Below are positions 1-12,051 of a stretch of DNA of 64,000 nt, in pieces. Every line of letters begins with the position of its first letter. Positions within the stretch are counted from its first letter, which is position 1. Source of the DNA: Cucumis sativus (lineage: Eukaryota; Streptophyta; Magnoliopsida; Cucurbitales; Cucurbitaceae). The translations under genes were made by a program, and so were the position numbers. Location: positions 30,631,498-30,695,497 of the forward strand of contig NC_026660.2 of NCBI RefSeq assembly GCF_000004075.3, written 5' to 3'. The notes beneath the pieces were generated by a model that searched no databases, was not told where the DNA came from, and saw nothing but the letters and a program-made list of their open reading frames with translations.

Positions 1-1392
1 CCACTTGTCATTCTCACACCTCTCAACCCCACCCATGTCCAAGCCGCCATTCTCTGTGCCAACTCTACCGGTCTTGAGCTACGAGTCCGGAGTGGCGGCC
101 ATGATTATGAGGGCCTCTCCTACCGCTCCAATGTTCCTTTCGTTCTTCTTGATATGTTCAATCTCCGTAACATTACCATTTCTAAAGAATCCACTGATTA
201 CGTTGCGTGGATTGAAGCTGGCGCCATTGTAGGCGAACTTTACTATCGTATTGCTGAATTCAGTCCCACCCTTGCATTTCCCTCTGGGGTTTGTCCTACC
301 ATGGGCGTCGGTGGCCATTTTAGTGGCGGCGGATATGGGAATCTCATGAGAAAATATGGTCTTTCAGTTGATAATATTATTGATGCTCTGTTTGTTGATG
401 CAAATGGTGTGGTTCATGATCGTGAGTCTATGGGTGAAGATTTGTTTTGGGCTATTAGAGGAGGTGGGGCTGCCAGTTTTGGAGTTGTTATTTCGTGGAA
501 GATCAAATTAGTGTCAGTCCCTGAAAAAGTTACGGTTTTCAATAAGAAATGGACTATAGAACAGGGTGCACTCGATGTGGCTCACCGTTGGCAGTTTGTG
601 GCTCCTAATCTACCCAAGGAGTTGTTTATTAGAGCAATGCATAATGTAGTGGACACCAAAACAAAAGAAGGAAAATTCACAGTACAAGTTTCGTTTATTA
701 GTTTGTTTCTGGGAACAACTGAATCTCTCATTCCTTTAATGGATAAGTATTTCCCTGAATTGGGTTTGACGGAAAGTGATTGTAGCGAGAGAAAATGGGT
801 TGAATCCACTTTGTTTTGGTACAATTCCCCCAAAGGGAACAGTATTGATTTTCTGCTCGAGAGACCAAACAATGGCTCTAATTTCTTCAAGAGTAGATCC
901 GATTATGTGAAGAAGCCGATCCCGAAGGAAGGGATTTCTGCGATTTGGCAAACGATGGTTGGATTCAAGAACACCAATTTGGTGATGCAATGGAATCCAT
1001 ATGGAGGAAGAATGTGGGAGATTGAAGAGTCAGCTACTCCATTTCCACATAGAGCTGGGAATTTGTTTTTGATTCAGTATCCATTGTCGTGGGTTGAAGA
1101 AGGTGCTGAAGCTGCAAACTTTTATACGAACATGTCGAAGAGTTTGTATGATTTCATGACTCCGTTTGTGTCATGCAGTCCTAGAGAATCGTTTTTGAAT
1201 TACAGAGATCTTGACATTGGAGCGAATTTAGGCAGTGGAATGGATGAGGGAATTGCAGAAATATACGGAAGGAAGTATTTTAAAGGGAACTTTGATCGAT
1301 TGGTAAAGGTGAAGACGATGGTGGATCCTGATAATTTCTTTAGAAACGAACAGAGTATTCCTCCATTGCCGAAAGAGTATTTGGGTGCCTGA
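1..1392 (+). CDS. Berberine bridge enzyme-like FAD-linked oxidase, 5' truncated by window edge
   Basis: The frame is open from base 1, giving 463 visible residues; family members are about 530-540 aa, so the signal peptide and first part of the FAD domain lie outside the window. The PCMH-type FAD-binding domain is clear: RVRSGGHDYEGLSY carries the covalent-flavin His at visible residue 34 (bases 100-102), and GVCPTMGVGGHFSGGGYG carries the second covalent anchor, Cys98 (bases 292-294). The 64-residue spacing matches bicovalently flavinylated BBE-like enzymes. The C-terminus has the family's NFFRNEQSIPPLP ending. No intron interrupts it, as is usual here. BBE-like enzymes oxidise alcohols such as monolignols, oligosaccharides or alkaloid intermediates with O2 and are normally secreted or vacuolar; the substrate cannot be read from this sequence. 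The family is often tandemly duplicated, so more copies may lie to the left. Confidence 0.95.
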   Translation, partial: PLVILTPLNPTHVQAAILCANSTGLELRVRSGGHDYEGLSYRSNVPFVLLDMFNLRNITISKESTDYVAWIEAGAIVGELYYRIAEFSPTLAFPSGVCPTMGVGGHFSGGGYGNLMRKYGLSVDNIIDALFVDANGVVHDRESMGEDLFWAIRGGGAASFGVVISWKIKLVSVPEKVTVFNKKWTIEQGALDVAHRWQFVAPNLPKELFIRAMHNVVDTKTKEGKFTVQVSFISLFLGTTESLIPLMDKYFPELGLTESDCSERKWVESTLFWYNSPKGNSIDFLLERPNNGSNFFKSRSDYVKKPIPKEGISAIWQTMVGFKNTNLVMQWNPYGGRMWEIEESATPFPHRAGNLFLIQYPLSWVEEGAEAANFYTNMSKSLYDFMTPFVSCSPRESFLNYRDLDIGANLGSGMDEGIAEIYGRKYFKGNFDRLVKVKTMVDPDNFFRNEQSIPPLPKEYLGA

Positions 1393-2280
1393 TTCTTCTA
1401 CTAATACATTAACTCATAGTGGTTTTGTAAGCTTCAACCGATATGAACTCCTCTAGTTGAGTTCATATTAGTTTAGTCCATATAATGTCATTTTGATTCC
1501 AATAGTTTTAAAAGTTGGTTTAATTTAATTTTAGTTCCTATGCATTTTAATAAACATTGTCTTCACTCCATGTTATATTCTTCCTATTTATTTAGCTATT
1601 CATAAATAGAGTACGAGAAGTTTTTAAATATAGCAAAAATGATCTAATTTATTTACATTATATTTATATTTGTCTAAATTCTATCAGTTCTAAATATAAA
1701 ACACACATTTTAGAAGTCATTAGACATAGATTGGCATGATGAATAATCTGAAAAAAAAAGTCAGTGTCTTTAAAAAAAATCACTTAAAAAATAGTTTTTT
1801 TTTTCAAAATAATAAAAAAGATAAACTATTTACCTTCAAGACAAAAAATAAAATAAAATAAAAAAATCCACTAAAAATAAAAATCTACCAAAAAAATAAC
1901 TAAAACATAAAAAGTTTATAATATAAATATTTTGCTAACTTTATCATTTTTGACAATTTTCTCAATTTCTCAAGATTAATGTTATTTTGGAAGATTCCAT
2001 TAACTAATCTAGAAAAGAATTTTAAGAATTATTACCATTATTTTTAATCAAATATTGACACAAAGTGGGTAGAAATATTTTTTTTTTTAGTTTTTAAAAT
2101 TTATTATAAATATCAACTTATTTAAATTTATATAAGTTTTGAGGGTTTAAATTTGAAAAATTTAATTTATGGTATAAATTAATAGTTATATTAATTTATG
2201 GTTAAATGGATATAAATTGAGGTTTAAATGTGATGTTAGCGTTATGAGTATAATTGAAATTTAAGATAATGATAAAATTT
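1393..2280. other. AT-rich intergenic DNA between BBE-like gene and eIF3d
   Basis: No coding region, RNA gene or transposon is recognisable. The first part is presumably the BBE-like 3'UTR. The rest is very AT-rich with poly-A/poly-T runs around 1745-1870 and 2075-2090. Both flanking genes are on the plus strand. Confidence 0.6.
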
Positions 2281-2524
2281 AATTATGAAAAATGTGGAGA
2301 CCAATAAAATATTTTTGCAAAGAAAAAGAAAACGAAAACGAAGAAAAGAGAATGGTTGTATAGGGGGCAGAGTTGTAATTTGAAGCAGTGTATAGTGAGG
2401 CAAAGAAAAGAAAGAAGGAAGCTAGGGTTTTGGCCGCCGTTTTAGGTTGCTGCTCGTTGCCTCTCCAACTCTCCTGCTCTCTTCTTCTTCTCTTCCCAAT
2501 CTCCTTCTGATCTGATCCTCAATC
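2281..2524 (+). promoter_or_regulatory. eIF3d promoter and 5' leader with a telo-box
   Basis: Upstream of the eIF3d ATG lies a purine-rich stretch (about 2320-2420), then TAGGGTTT at 2423-2430, the reverse form of the plant telo-box AAACCCTA, then a pyrimidine-rich leader (about 2455-2520). Telo-boxes near the start site are typical of plant translation-machinery genes. The transcription start is inferred, not seen. Confidence 0.55.
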
Positions 2525-4225
2525 ATGGTCGGAGGTTTTGAAGTGGGAGCTGTCCCCTACAACCCTGATGGTTGGGGTCCTCCGGACTCTACCGCCACTC
2601 TCGTCGCCTCCTCTAACCTCCCTCTCAATGTCCCTTTTGCCCCATTTTCTCGCTCCGATAAGCTTGGCCGGATTGCCGATTGGACTCGAACCATGAATAA
2701 CCCTGGTCGCCCCAAGACTGCTTCCGATTCCGTCTTTGATTTCACCAATGACGATTCCTTTCCTGCCAATGCCGATGAGGACATGTCCTTTCGTTTGGTT
2801 GATGGAAAGCCTCCTCCGCGCCCTAAGTTTGGCCCTAAATGGCGATTCAATCAACAAAGGACGCAACTACCTCAGCGCCGCGACGAAGAAGTTGAAGCTC
2901 GTAAGCGTGAGGCCGAGAAGGAGCGGGCTCGCCGTGACCGCCTTTACAACCTCAACAGGTCTAATGTCAATGCCCCTCGTCGTGAAGCTGCTGTTTTCAA
3001 ATCCTCTGTGGAAATTCAACCTGAATGGAACATGCTTGATCAGATTCCCTTCTCCACTTTCTCAAAGCTGTCCTTCTCTGTTCCCGAGCCCGAAGACCTT
3101 CTTCTCTGCGGCGGCTTAGAGTTCTATGATCGAGCATACGACCGAATCACTCCCAAGAACGAACGCCGCCTCGAACGCTTCAAGAACCGCAACTTCTTCA
3201 AGGTAACTACTACTGACGATCCTGTCATTCGTCGTTTAGCAAACGAGGACAAAGCCACAGTTTTTGCCACCGATGCCATCCTTTCTACACTTATGTGCGC
3301 AACGAGATCGGTCTACTCCTGGGATATTGTGGTTCAGCGTGTTGGTAACAAGCTTTTCTTTGATAAGAGAGATGGGTCACAACTTGATTTGCTTGCCGTC
3401 CACGAGACCTCTCAGGAACCCTTACCAGAGGCGAAGGATGATATCAATTCTGCTTACTCACTCAGTGTTGAAGCTGCTTACATTAATCAGAACTTTTCAC
3501 AGCAAGTTTTAGTTAGGGATGGAAATAAGGTGGCCTTTGACGAGCCAAACCCATTTGCAAATGAGGGTGAGGAGGTTGCTTCTGTTGCTTATAGGTATAG
3601 GAGGTGGAAACTCGATGATGATATGTATCTTGTAGCCAGGTGTGAGGTTCAAAGTGTAATGGAGGTTAATAAGCAAAGATCGTTCTTGACTTTGAATGCT
3701 CTTAATGAATTTGATCCCAAATATTCTGGTGTTGATTGGAGGCAGAAATTGGAGACACAGAGGGGTGCTGTTTTGGCTACTGAGTTGAAGAACAATGCTA
3801 ATAAATTAGCAAAATGGACAGCTCAAGCCCTGTTGGCTAGTGCAGATATGATGAAATTGGGATACGTCTCTAGGGTTCATCCTCGTGATCACTTTAACCA
3901 TGTCATCTTAGCTGTGGTTGGATACAAACCTAAGGATTTTGCAGGTCAAATTAACTTGAATACTTCTAACATGTGGGGTATTGTTAAATCAATCGTGGAT
4001 TTGTGCATGAAATTGAATGAAGGTAAGTATGTTTTGGTTAAGGATCCATCGAAACCTCAAGTTAGGATCTATGAGGTTCCTGCAGATGCATTTGAGAATG
4101 ATTATGTTGAGGAGCCACTGGCTGAGGAGGATCAAGTGCAACCACCAGCAGAAGATGAAAATGGTGTCACTCCTAATGCGGCGACGGATGATGCAGAAGA
4201 GAAGGTTGATGCTGTTCAAGCTTAG
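2525..4225 (+). CDS. EIF3D: Eukaryotic translation initiation factor 3 subunit D (eIF3d)
   Basis: A single uninterrupted 566-codon frame beginning MVGGFEVGAVPYNPDGWGP, the characteristic eIF3d N-terminus; full-length plant eIF3d is about 560-590 aa. A basic charged segment follows (about residues 115-145, rich in R, K and E). The conserved core begins near PEWNMLDQIPFSTFSKLSF (about 165-185) and continues through the cap-binding-like domain with CGGLEFYDRAYDRITPKNER and FATDAILSTLMCATRSVYSW. The tail (about 525-566) is acidic, as in other eIF3d. The protein is a peripheral subunit of cytoplasmic eIF3, which scaffolds 43S pre-initiation complexes; animal eIF3d also binds caps of selected mRNAs. 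The telo-box promoter fits a growth-linked gene. It is convergent with the methyltransferase gene downstream. Confidence 0.97.
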   Translation: MVGGFEVGAVPYNPDGWGPPDSTATLVASSNLPLNVPFAPFSRSDKLGRIADWTRTMNNPGRPKTASDSVFDFTNDDSFPANADEDMSFRLVDGKPPPRPKFGPKWRFNQQRTQLPQRRDEEVEARKREAEKERARRDRLYNLNRSNVNAPRREAAVFKSSVEIQPEWNMLDQIPFSTFSKLSFSVPEPEDLLLCGGLEFYDRAYDRITPKNERRLERFKNRNFFKVTTTDDPVIRRLANEDKATVFATDAILSTLMCATRSVYSWDIVVQRVGNKLFFDKRDGSQLDLLAVHETSQEPLPEAKDDINSAYSLSVEAAYINQNFSQQVLVRDGNKVAFDEPNPFANEGEEVASVAYRYRRWKLDDDMYLVARCEVQSVMEVNKQRSFLTLNALNEFDPKYSGVDWRQKLETQRGAVLATELKNNANKLAKWTAQALLASADMMKLGYVSRVHPRDHFNHVILAVVGYKPKDFAGQINLNTSNMWGIVKSIVDLCMKLNEGKYVLVKDPSKPQVRIYEVPADAFENDYVEEPLAEEDQVQPPAEDENGVTPNAATDDAEEKVDAVQA

Positions 4226-5781
4226 GTCAGCAGCATCGCATCCATTGTTGTTTTTCCAACTTGCCCGGGGAAGTTAAAATTTTAATCTCTTGTTTCTTTC
4301 TCTACGTCCTTCCTTTTTCTAAGATTGTTATTTATATTGGTTTTGAATTTCAACAAGCATAATATGACACATTGCTCGAGTAACTTTCACTTGTTAAAAA
4401 CTTTTGCTAGCACAGCCGGTTATGATGTTATGGAAGTTTTGAACATGAGTTCTTTCCATCAATCATATATATTTCTATGGATTCTTTTATAGTTTGGCTT
4501 ATGGATTCTATTTCGATTAAGTTAGTCTGATACACCCATCAATCGTGATGCTTAAAGGATTTGATACACCCACCATCCACAACATTCAGATTGTCGAACG
4601 TGAGCATAACTTTATAAGGTTTCAGATGGTGGCAGGTAAAGTGAACGTATCTGTCATTGGTTTGGTGTCAGACTAATTTGCATCTCTACTGAAGAGTTAT
4701 GTTTATGTTGATAAGTAAATCAAGTTTAAATAGTGGACTGATATGGCTAAAGAGGGGGAAATTGATTCAAATCTATATGTTTGTATTTAACACTACTTAT
4801 TTTAGTCGTGTATTAGCTTTATTTGATATAAAAGCTGTTCGTCTTATTGTGTTATTTGGTTGCTTATTCTTTCGCTTATTTTATTTGACTACTTGACAGA
4901 TTAATTCATTTCGTGCTTGATTTGGTCAACATTTTCTCTTACTGCTGAACTCATTAGGTAGGGTACTTTTACACATTTATCAACATTTATACGGACCTAA
5001 AGTATATGGATTGCTAAAATCATTGATAAACTACCTTTCCTCGGCGTTCCTTACTCTTTCAAATGGCTGTAGATATAAAGTATCACAACTTTTCATTAAA
5101 ATGAAGAACTATTAACTGTTGAACCATTGAGTAAGAGAAGACTATTATGCAATGTACATCACTTTAAAGTTTTAACATAGCAAAGGGTAAAGGGCTTTGG
5201 GGCGGATGGCAATGGCATCTCCTTGCAAGTATGAAAAACGAGAAGCTTGGTGTTTCCAGTTCCATCTACTATGGATTTGTATGTCAACTGGCCTACCACA
5301 CAAAATAAATACAGCTGAGAAATTATAATATCGATGTATACCAAATATATACAGATCTTTTAATATAAGTGTCATTTTATTGTCTTTCAGTGTTAAGATG
5401 TATTTGTTTGCAAAACAAGCAGTTTATCTTCAACTACAAATGAAGATATCTTTCCAAACAATCCAGGAAGTGTAGAAACAGGTTAAAATAGTTGGACCAA
5501 GAAATCATTCTCTAAAACAAACTTGGGTTTTCTAATTTGCTTTTGTTCAGATCTTTAAAACGGGAGTATTCGACAATCAAAGCCAGAGTGTTAACAAAGA
5601 CTAAGGGAAGTAGGTCATACTTATCACTTGAAGACAAGATGACATTCTACGAGAATCTTGGGATAATATGTACTTACACAGACATGCAATCTACATAAAA
5701 GGTTAAAAAGTACCCGTCTACAAATGTATATATTGATTGATACTGGCTCATTCAGAAAGGAGAGAAATGAGGTGAAGCTCC
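4226..5781. other. Convergent intergenic region (eIF3d 3' end / NTM1 3' end)
   Basis: Two genes converge here: eIF3d from the left on plus, the methyltransferase from the right on minus. The interval should hold both 3'UTRs. Open frames here (for example 4699-4896 and 5159-5375) are short, AT-biased and match no family I recognise. Confidence 0.6.
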
Positions 5782-8700
5782 TCACTTGATAACGCCAGGT
5801 CTATTGCTTTGTTCCCTTTTGATGCGAGAACTCCTCTTGGGGGCCTCTGTAGTTAATGCGTACATCTTCACAGGAAATAATTCCTGGGGAAATCCCTTTT
5901 GGTCCTAAAAACATCAACCACAAAATAGAAAACAATCAGTCCACCGATATAGGAGGAATTTCAGAGTTGGTAAACCTAGATAAAAGCATGTTCATGGATT
6001 GAGTTGGGAGCTCCGAGTTACGAATTTATTCATATTGAATCTAAGTATTCCAATCCTTTTATGGGTAAGGTATGCTTTTCTTTAAAATGATGGGTCTCAG
6101 CTCACCTTATGGTTCAAGTTGCTATCTAACTCTCTAACTAGTTCACATTTCAAACATGAAATATAACTCTATTTTCTGTTAAATCCATTGTTTTCCATAG
6201 GACCAAAGGGAATTTGAATAAACCAAGTACATGAGGTAAAGCAGAAATGCTGATAGAACTAGTTTACAACTTCTCAAGACTAATTTCAATATTTTGAGAT
6301 CAGAAGGCATCCTACTAGAAGTGTAGAAATTTAAGAGCCTTTTATGAACATAATCAGATGAAATTACATTTATCTTAAATATCTTGTTATTAGAAGTGAT
6401 TTGCAAACATGAATTTGAGAAATAAATAATGGACTTAAAATAAAATAACCGAGAAAATCATTTGCAATTCTGTTTGATGGTCGAAGAGACGAAAATAAAC
6501 AAAAGTAGCATAGATTAGACTGAACCAAATGGATAGTGACTTTACCCTTGATTTAAATATGTAGAGTCCGCACTGGTTGAATAGATCTTTATAGTAGGAG
6601 TCAGATCTTGTGATGCTTCGATCTTCTTTATCTAATACAAACCCTTCAACAAAATACAACACTTGAGTTCTGATATGTCCCACTCGAAGGTTAATAAGGC
6701 AGACATGCTCTAAATAAAAAAGTCTTTCTTTCAAAACCAGAAACTTTATTGGAGATGAAACAATGAAATTCGTTTTCATTGAATGCAGGTACCAGATATT
6801 GAAATTGAGATAATATATTCTTGTTACTAGACAGCATGGGATTCATAAAGAAAAGAACAGAAAATGGCAAGTACCAGATCTTGCAATATTTTCCTTGAGG
6901 ATGAAAATTCCGCCAGCTTTTAGGCCCAACTGAAAAGTAATGAATGATTAGAGCCATAATAAGTTATAGTCTACCTGCAGTCATGGCATACTTAATTCTA
7001 AATATTCAAACAATAAGTCCGGTTGAGAAAGGAGTTATCTAGCAGAATTAAGCCCAGCTATCAGAATCTTGTTTGTAATGAGAGTTGCAAGAAAAATGAA
7101 AAATTTTATTACTCGCCAGATGTTATTAGAGACAGGCTACTTGTTGATGTTAGCAGAAACATGAACAACTATCAATGTATTCTTCGCAAGAAAAGAAAAA
7201 AAAACACCAATGGGTAAGGAAAACTGAAAACAGTGAACGAAAAGAACCATAATAATTAATGTCCAGAATGACCTTATCATCTACAAGAAGCACCATAAAA
7301 CTCACTGCGTCAGAATTATTTTCAAGTCAACACCCACAAATGAATGATCGTTTCATCTTTCAGTGTAAAAGAGGTGCCTACATTTTTTTGAGAAATCAAT
7401 TCATAGCCATTCTGGGGAGTTTGGACAAAGAGAAAAAGTATTCACAAACAAAAGGCAAGAGATCCAGAGGAGATTGAGATGTTTGCTAGGCTTTCGACCT
7501 GAAAATTCCAATATGCACCTTTTTTTTTTCTGTTTGCACTAATGATGATTTTCTCATCAATACCGACTCAAAGTCCTTTATACAAACCTTAACTAGGTGG
7601 ACATATCTTATCTACCCTTGTGTTTCTACTTTATTCTGAGAAATGAGCACCTAGTTCCTAATCGATAAAATATTAAGATCTCTATTTTCAATATAAATAT
7701 TATCAAAAAGATATTTCCCTGAGATGTTATTTGAAATTTTCGTACATGAAGTTTTTTTTAATAACTTTCTAAAATTATATATAGATTGAAATTTTAGGTT
7801 TGAATCTAAATGTTTCAAGCTTCCATGAAGTAAACTTTGTTGCCAGTATTTCTGCTGACATTTTCACGACATCTTAGTCTCTGATGTGAACATCATATTG
7901 GCCTTCATCATTATCATTTCCATATTCAAGACTGTTTTAGTAGCTAATTCAAAATATATCACCCACAATAGAAGAACTCCACAACAACAAAGGTGGCATT
8001 GTGGAAAACAAGAAATTTAAAGATAAGGTAAGAGAAAAATGAGAAGATCTAAACCATTTGAACGGTTGAACTGACACTGACAGCTAGACCACATTACTAC
8101 AGCCAAAGGGACCGAGAAATGATAAATTACTCAAGTAACAAAATTCTTCAGAGCTTGATTCAAGAAAAATATATATATATACACAACTTACCTTTGCTCT
8201 TTTAAAGAACGAGATAAAGTCCTCGTCAGTGAGATGTCCAATACACCACTGAACCCAAATAACATCATATCTTCCTGCATCTGGCGTGAATTCCTAGCAG
8301 TAGTGTAAATCTAAATGTTTTAGAAAAGAGAAAACGACTGGCACCCTAAATCAATAAATATACAGCCGAATTCATGGATGTCAAAGAAAATTCAGGCAGA
8401 TAGACATTTGGTATTCATAATTTACTACTGTAAATCAGATATCCACAGGCAGAAGATTGAGGAGATCCAAAGGCACCGTAGCATCAACTAAGATACCAAA
8501 GCAACTTACACATAAAACTTCTCAATACAATATCTCACCTACTGAATGTTGAACCTCTATCCCGTGGCATCTAGCAATATTAAAAATTGTTTCCCCGTTT
8601 CTTTTTACTTGAGTTCGACAATATTGTCCTAACCATGGACCTATGCTCATATTGGCAGTTATTCTCCAGTTTCTTATAACTTTTCTCCTTTCAGTTTCAT

Positions 8701-10397
8701 AGTGGGGGAGGACGTGCTCTTTACACAAAAACCAAAATTCCTTTCATATTAAAAAAGGGTACATAAGCTACCAAGTAACAACTAAATTAACACCTAAAGA
8801 GAAGCTACCAAGCTAGAAGGTACATAAGCTACCAAGCTACCAAGTAACACCGAAAGAGAAGGTCTTGAGCAAACACAACTACAAAAAATAACAAATTGTC
8901 TTATTGTAACTGATAGAATATCAATTGATTACATATACCTGTAGAGGCATGCAAAAGAAGTTAGTGGCTTTGTGCAGATCAGAGGGCCCATTATTTTCTG
9001 GAGCCAAGTTTCCACGAGCAGCCTCTAGGAAATGTGATACAGGTTCAAGAAGATCAACCTAAGACTCAAAAAGAGGTAAATAAACAAATTATCTGTAGGA
9101 GTAAAGTTTTCACATCAAAAAACAAAACAGCGATATCTTGCTGCAATTCACATGAAGTATAATGTGGAATTAAATGCTTGGGAAAATTGGATATAGAGTC
9201 ACAACAAACCATTGATTCCAGAATCATGACAGTCTACATCAGAGCATGTCAATAACCGGAAAACCATTTTTTGAAGTCAAGGAAATGGTCATACAGAAAT
9301 GGCCCAACCTCAATAATGGTATTCTGATAGGGGTATGCACTGGGAAACTAAATTTATTATAGAGTGAGGCGGTTATTGATCTCATTGTTCTTATCTTATG
9401 TATAACAATATCCAACAACGTTCCAGTGTTTCATGTGGATAGAAAGAAGACAGGATGCCCCACAGTTCATCCGACCGCCAATTTTACGTTCACTGGATTA
9501 TTGGCGCAAAAGCATCAAAATTCCATCTAAATTCCACACGGTTACTTTACCTATAAACGTTTGTGATCTTACTTCCTTTTATGTTAAAAAAGATATGGAA
9601 GCGCTGCAATTCAATTAATTGAACAGCTATTCCACAATATTCATCAGTCGTTTGGTTCTTCAATACACGTTTTTTTAAAAACAAAAGAAAAAAAAACGAG
9701 CATTAAATCCCCGACAGCTCAATAAGAGTTCTTCTAGCCACTCTTGTGAAAACTGAACATCTATCCATATGATCATGTCCACCTTTCAAGCTGCCAAGCA
9801 GATTGCACGAAGACGAAGTAAAAACCAAAAGCTAAAAACCAAGGAAAACACGATTTCGTAAAAGTTACACAATGGATTCCAAGACAGGCAGATAGAAAGT
9901 AAGAAAGTAACATGGCAGAAACAAAAGGCAATTTGCATCATCTTACGTTACCTCGTTAAAATACTTAATAAGAAGATTCTTGGTGACTCTCCCAATGCCA
10001 GAACCACAATCTGGAATAGCAGCTCAAGCATTAGTAGCATTAACTAAAAAGTACAACTCATCCAGGGCAATGATAAGCAAAAGTGATGGAATGAGAAAAT
10101 TAAGAAATGGGTTAAAAGAGAGATACCAAGAGCAACAAGGGGGCGGTCTTTTCCAGCAAAAGAGAAACGCTCGACCAAAATGGATTTGAGAAAAACTTCA
10201 CTACCCAATATATCGGCGTCGTTAACATGGCCATAGCCGCCCAACACCCCATCAACAGAAGCCTCAACACCTTGCCAATAGCCTACACCTTCACGATACC
10301 ATTCTGTGCGCTTAGTGGGGTTTCCAACATGTTCCCTCCACATCTCCTCCGCATTCTTGAATTCATGGCCGTCTGTATCAGCACCGCTCCCCTCCAT
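5782..10397 (-). CDS. NTM1: Alpha N-terminal protein methyltransferase 1 (NTM1/METTL11A family), 7 exons
   Basis: Coding exons on the minus strand, 5' to 3': 10127-10397, 9952-10010, 8939-9058, 8192-8293, 6875-6929, 6546-6643, 5782-5904. They total 828 nt, 275 aa plus stop, all junctions GT-AG and in phase. The start is the ATG at 10397 ([20 protein letters not shown]), which matches the plant family N-terminus; an upstream in-frame ATG at 10466 would add 23 residues. The SAM-binding motif [15 protein letters not shown] spans the exon 1/2 junction. Exon 4 gives the family's [18 protein letters not shown], exon 6 gives [20 protein letters not shown], and exon 7 ends in a basic tail. The enzyme methylates the alpha-amino group of proteins exposing X-Pro-Lys after Met removal, using S-adenosylmethionine. 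Confidence 0.93.
8758..8862. repeat. Imperfect ~61-bp tandem duplication in NTM1 intron 3
   Basis: GGTACATAAGCTACCAAG occurs at 8758 and again at 8819. Both copies continue into related CAAGTAACA and AAAGAGAAG segments, so the unit is about 61 bp and imperfect. It lies wholly inside the intron between exons 3 and 4, away from the splice sites. Confidence 0.7.
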
Positions 10398-10879
10398 TCC
10401 CAACTGATTTCTGCCCAACTCTTTTGACTCTGCTTTAGCCGCCCCTCGTCTCCCTTCTTGTGGCACTCCTCTGATTTCTCTTCCCTCCTTGCCTCACCGA
10501 TTTGCTTCCCGCAACTCATTACCAAATTAAACTCCAAAATCTAAGAAAAATAAAAACTAAATCTTTTTCTTCCTTTTTCTTTTCTTTCTTTATCTCATTA
10601 ATTAGCTAAATAATTAGATGGTGTTAAGTCAGATTTAATTATATAACATTAACAATTAACTCTATATTTTGTATATCCTTAAATCAATTAGAACAATAAC
10701 AATGTGATTAAATATCAATTTGGAGAAATTTAATTACATGAGAGTTGAACTTTACTCAATTTAATTATCTTATATCAACTAAAAATCCCTACTCTTAAGA
10801 GGTGAGAAATTTCATCTCAACAAAGGGTTGGTTGATATTTATTTATATTTCATATGGCGAAAATATTTATATTTTTCAT

Positions 10880-11117
10880 TGGGCGGGCTGGGCTTTCTTT
10901 CAAATCAAGATGTAAGGAATGGGCTTTTGTGTTACTGATATGCCCAATTAAATGCTGGGCCTTTTTCTTGGGGGCCCAAATAATACCAAGAAGGGCACAC
11001 AATGAATCCTGTTGAGTGGTAAAGGGAGAGGAGGCAGAAGGCATAAGGAAGGCATTGAGGGCCAATACCAATCCCTTTCTCCTCCACTAATAATGCACAT
11101 CGTCTACAGAAACCCTA
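10880..11117. promoter_or_regulatory. Site II cluster plus telo-box
   Basis: Four TGGGCY (site II) elements lie within 90 bp: TGGGCT at 10889-10894 and 10920-10925, TGGGCC at 10956-10961, and its reverse GGCCCA at 10973-10978. A telo-box AAACCCTA follows at 11110-11117. This combination is known from promoters of ribosomal-protein and cell-cycle genes in plants. It sits 480-720 bp upstream of the NTM1 ATG, so it may drive NTM1, or a plus-strand transcript that I cannot identify. Confidence 0.5.
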
Positions 11118-12005
11118 AACTCCCCAACCTCATTTTTCATCACTATTATCACTTACCCCATCCATGGGGTCCCTCTCCCCATTCACACTCTCTCTCATTC
11201 CTCTAACACCACTCAAACTCAACTTTCGTTATACCTAACTAACGACCTAATTTACGACTTCAATATCTTTCTAATTAATAAGCTCTTGTCACACGTATCG
11301 TGAGAAATCAAAAGTTTGAATTTTCCAACTCTAGCTCGCAAATTATTGCTTAGAAGGAGAAAATGTGTTTTAGATTCTTTTATTTTTGCATTTGTCGTTT
11401 CATATTTTTATGTGTACTTTTGCAACTATTACTTGCTTTTTGTTTTTCTCACTTTTTCTTTATTAGTAAAAAAAGTTTGGAGTGAATTTCAAAGTGTGTT
11501 TTGTTCAGTTTTTTGTAACTTAGGGGGAAACTTTTGTTTGTGTAAATCAGTAACTAATTAATTAGCAGTCAAAATCAGAAGGTTCCACCATACTTACAGA
11601 CATGTGTGTGTGTGTTTAATTAAGGGCTAAACCAATTAAACAAACACTGGCAGTATTTAATTTTAATTGAGATTGATTGATGAGACTGATTAAAGCCTTG
11701 GGGTCCCTCATTTGAATCATATATTATTATACCTAAAGATAAGATGAAAGTGATTTTAATTATAGATATATTGTCTCAACTAGCAATATAGGCTACATAT
11801 CCATTTGCCTTTTGACAAATAAACCTGTTCATTTTCAGTGGGGGCTCACCAATTTGTATCTCTTAATCAATTGATGTTTCATGTGCACACATTTAATTAT
11901 TAGGGTTATTAGGAAAGTAAAACCTTGTATTCTTAATTAATTAATTGCTTCCTTGACTCTTAATTAATGCCACCCCCTTAATGGAAACTGATAAGAAAAA
12001 CAATT

Positions 12006-12008
<3 letters not shown>

Positions 12009-12048
<40 letters not shown>
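12009..12048. repeat. (AT)n microsatellite, about 20 units
   Basis: An uninterrupted alternating A/T run, intergenic, likely length-polymorphic. Confidence 0.95.

Positions 12049-12051
<3 letters not shown>

Noticed and set aside
2519..3119. Other-frame open stretches across the start of eIF3d
   Set aside because: They overlap the fully conserved eIF3d frame and show no similarity to any family.
8522..8728. 68-codon minus-strand frame inside NTM1 intron 3
   Set aside because: It is in the sense orientation but is bypassed by well-supported splice sites, breaks the conserved methyltransferase sequence, and has no recognisable domain; a retroelement fragment cannot be shown.
10398..10466. Upstream ATG at 10466 as the NTM1 start
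   Set aside because: It would add 23 residues not seen in the plant family; the ATG at 10397 aligns with the usual N-terminus. It cannot be excluded from the sequence alone.
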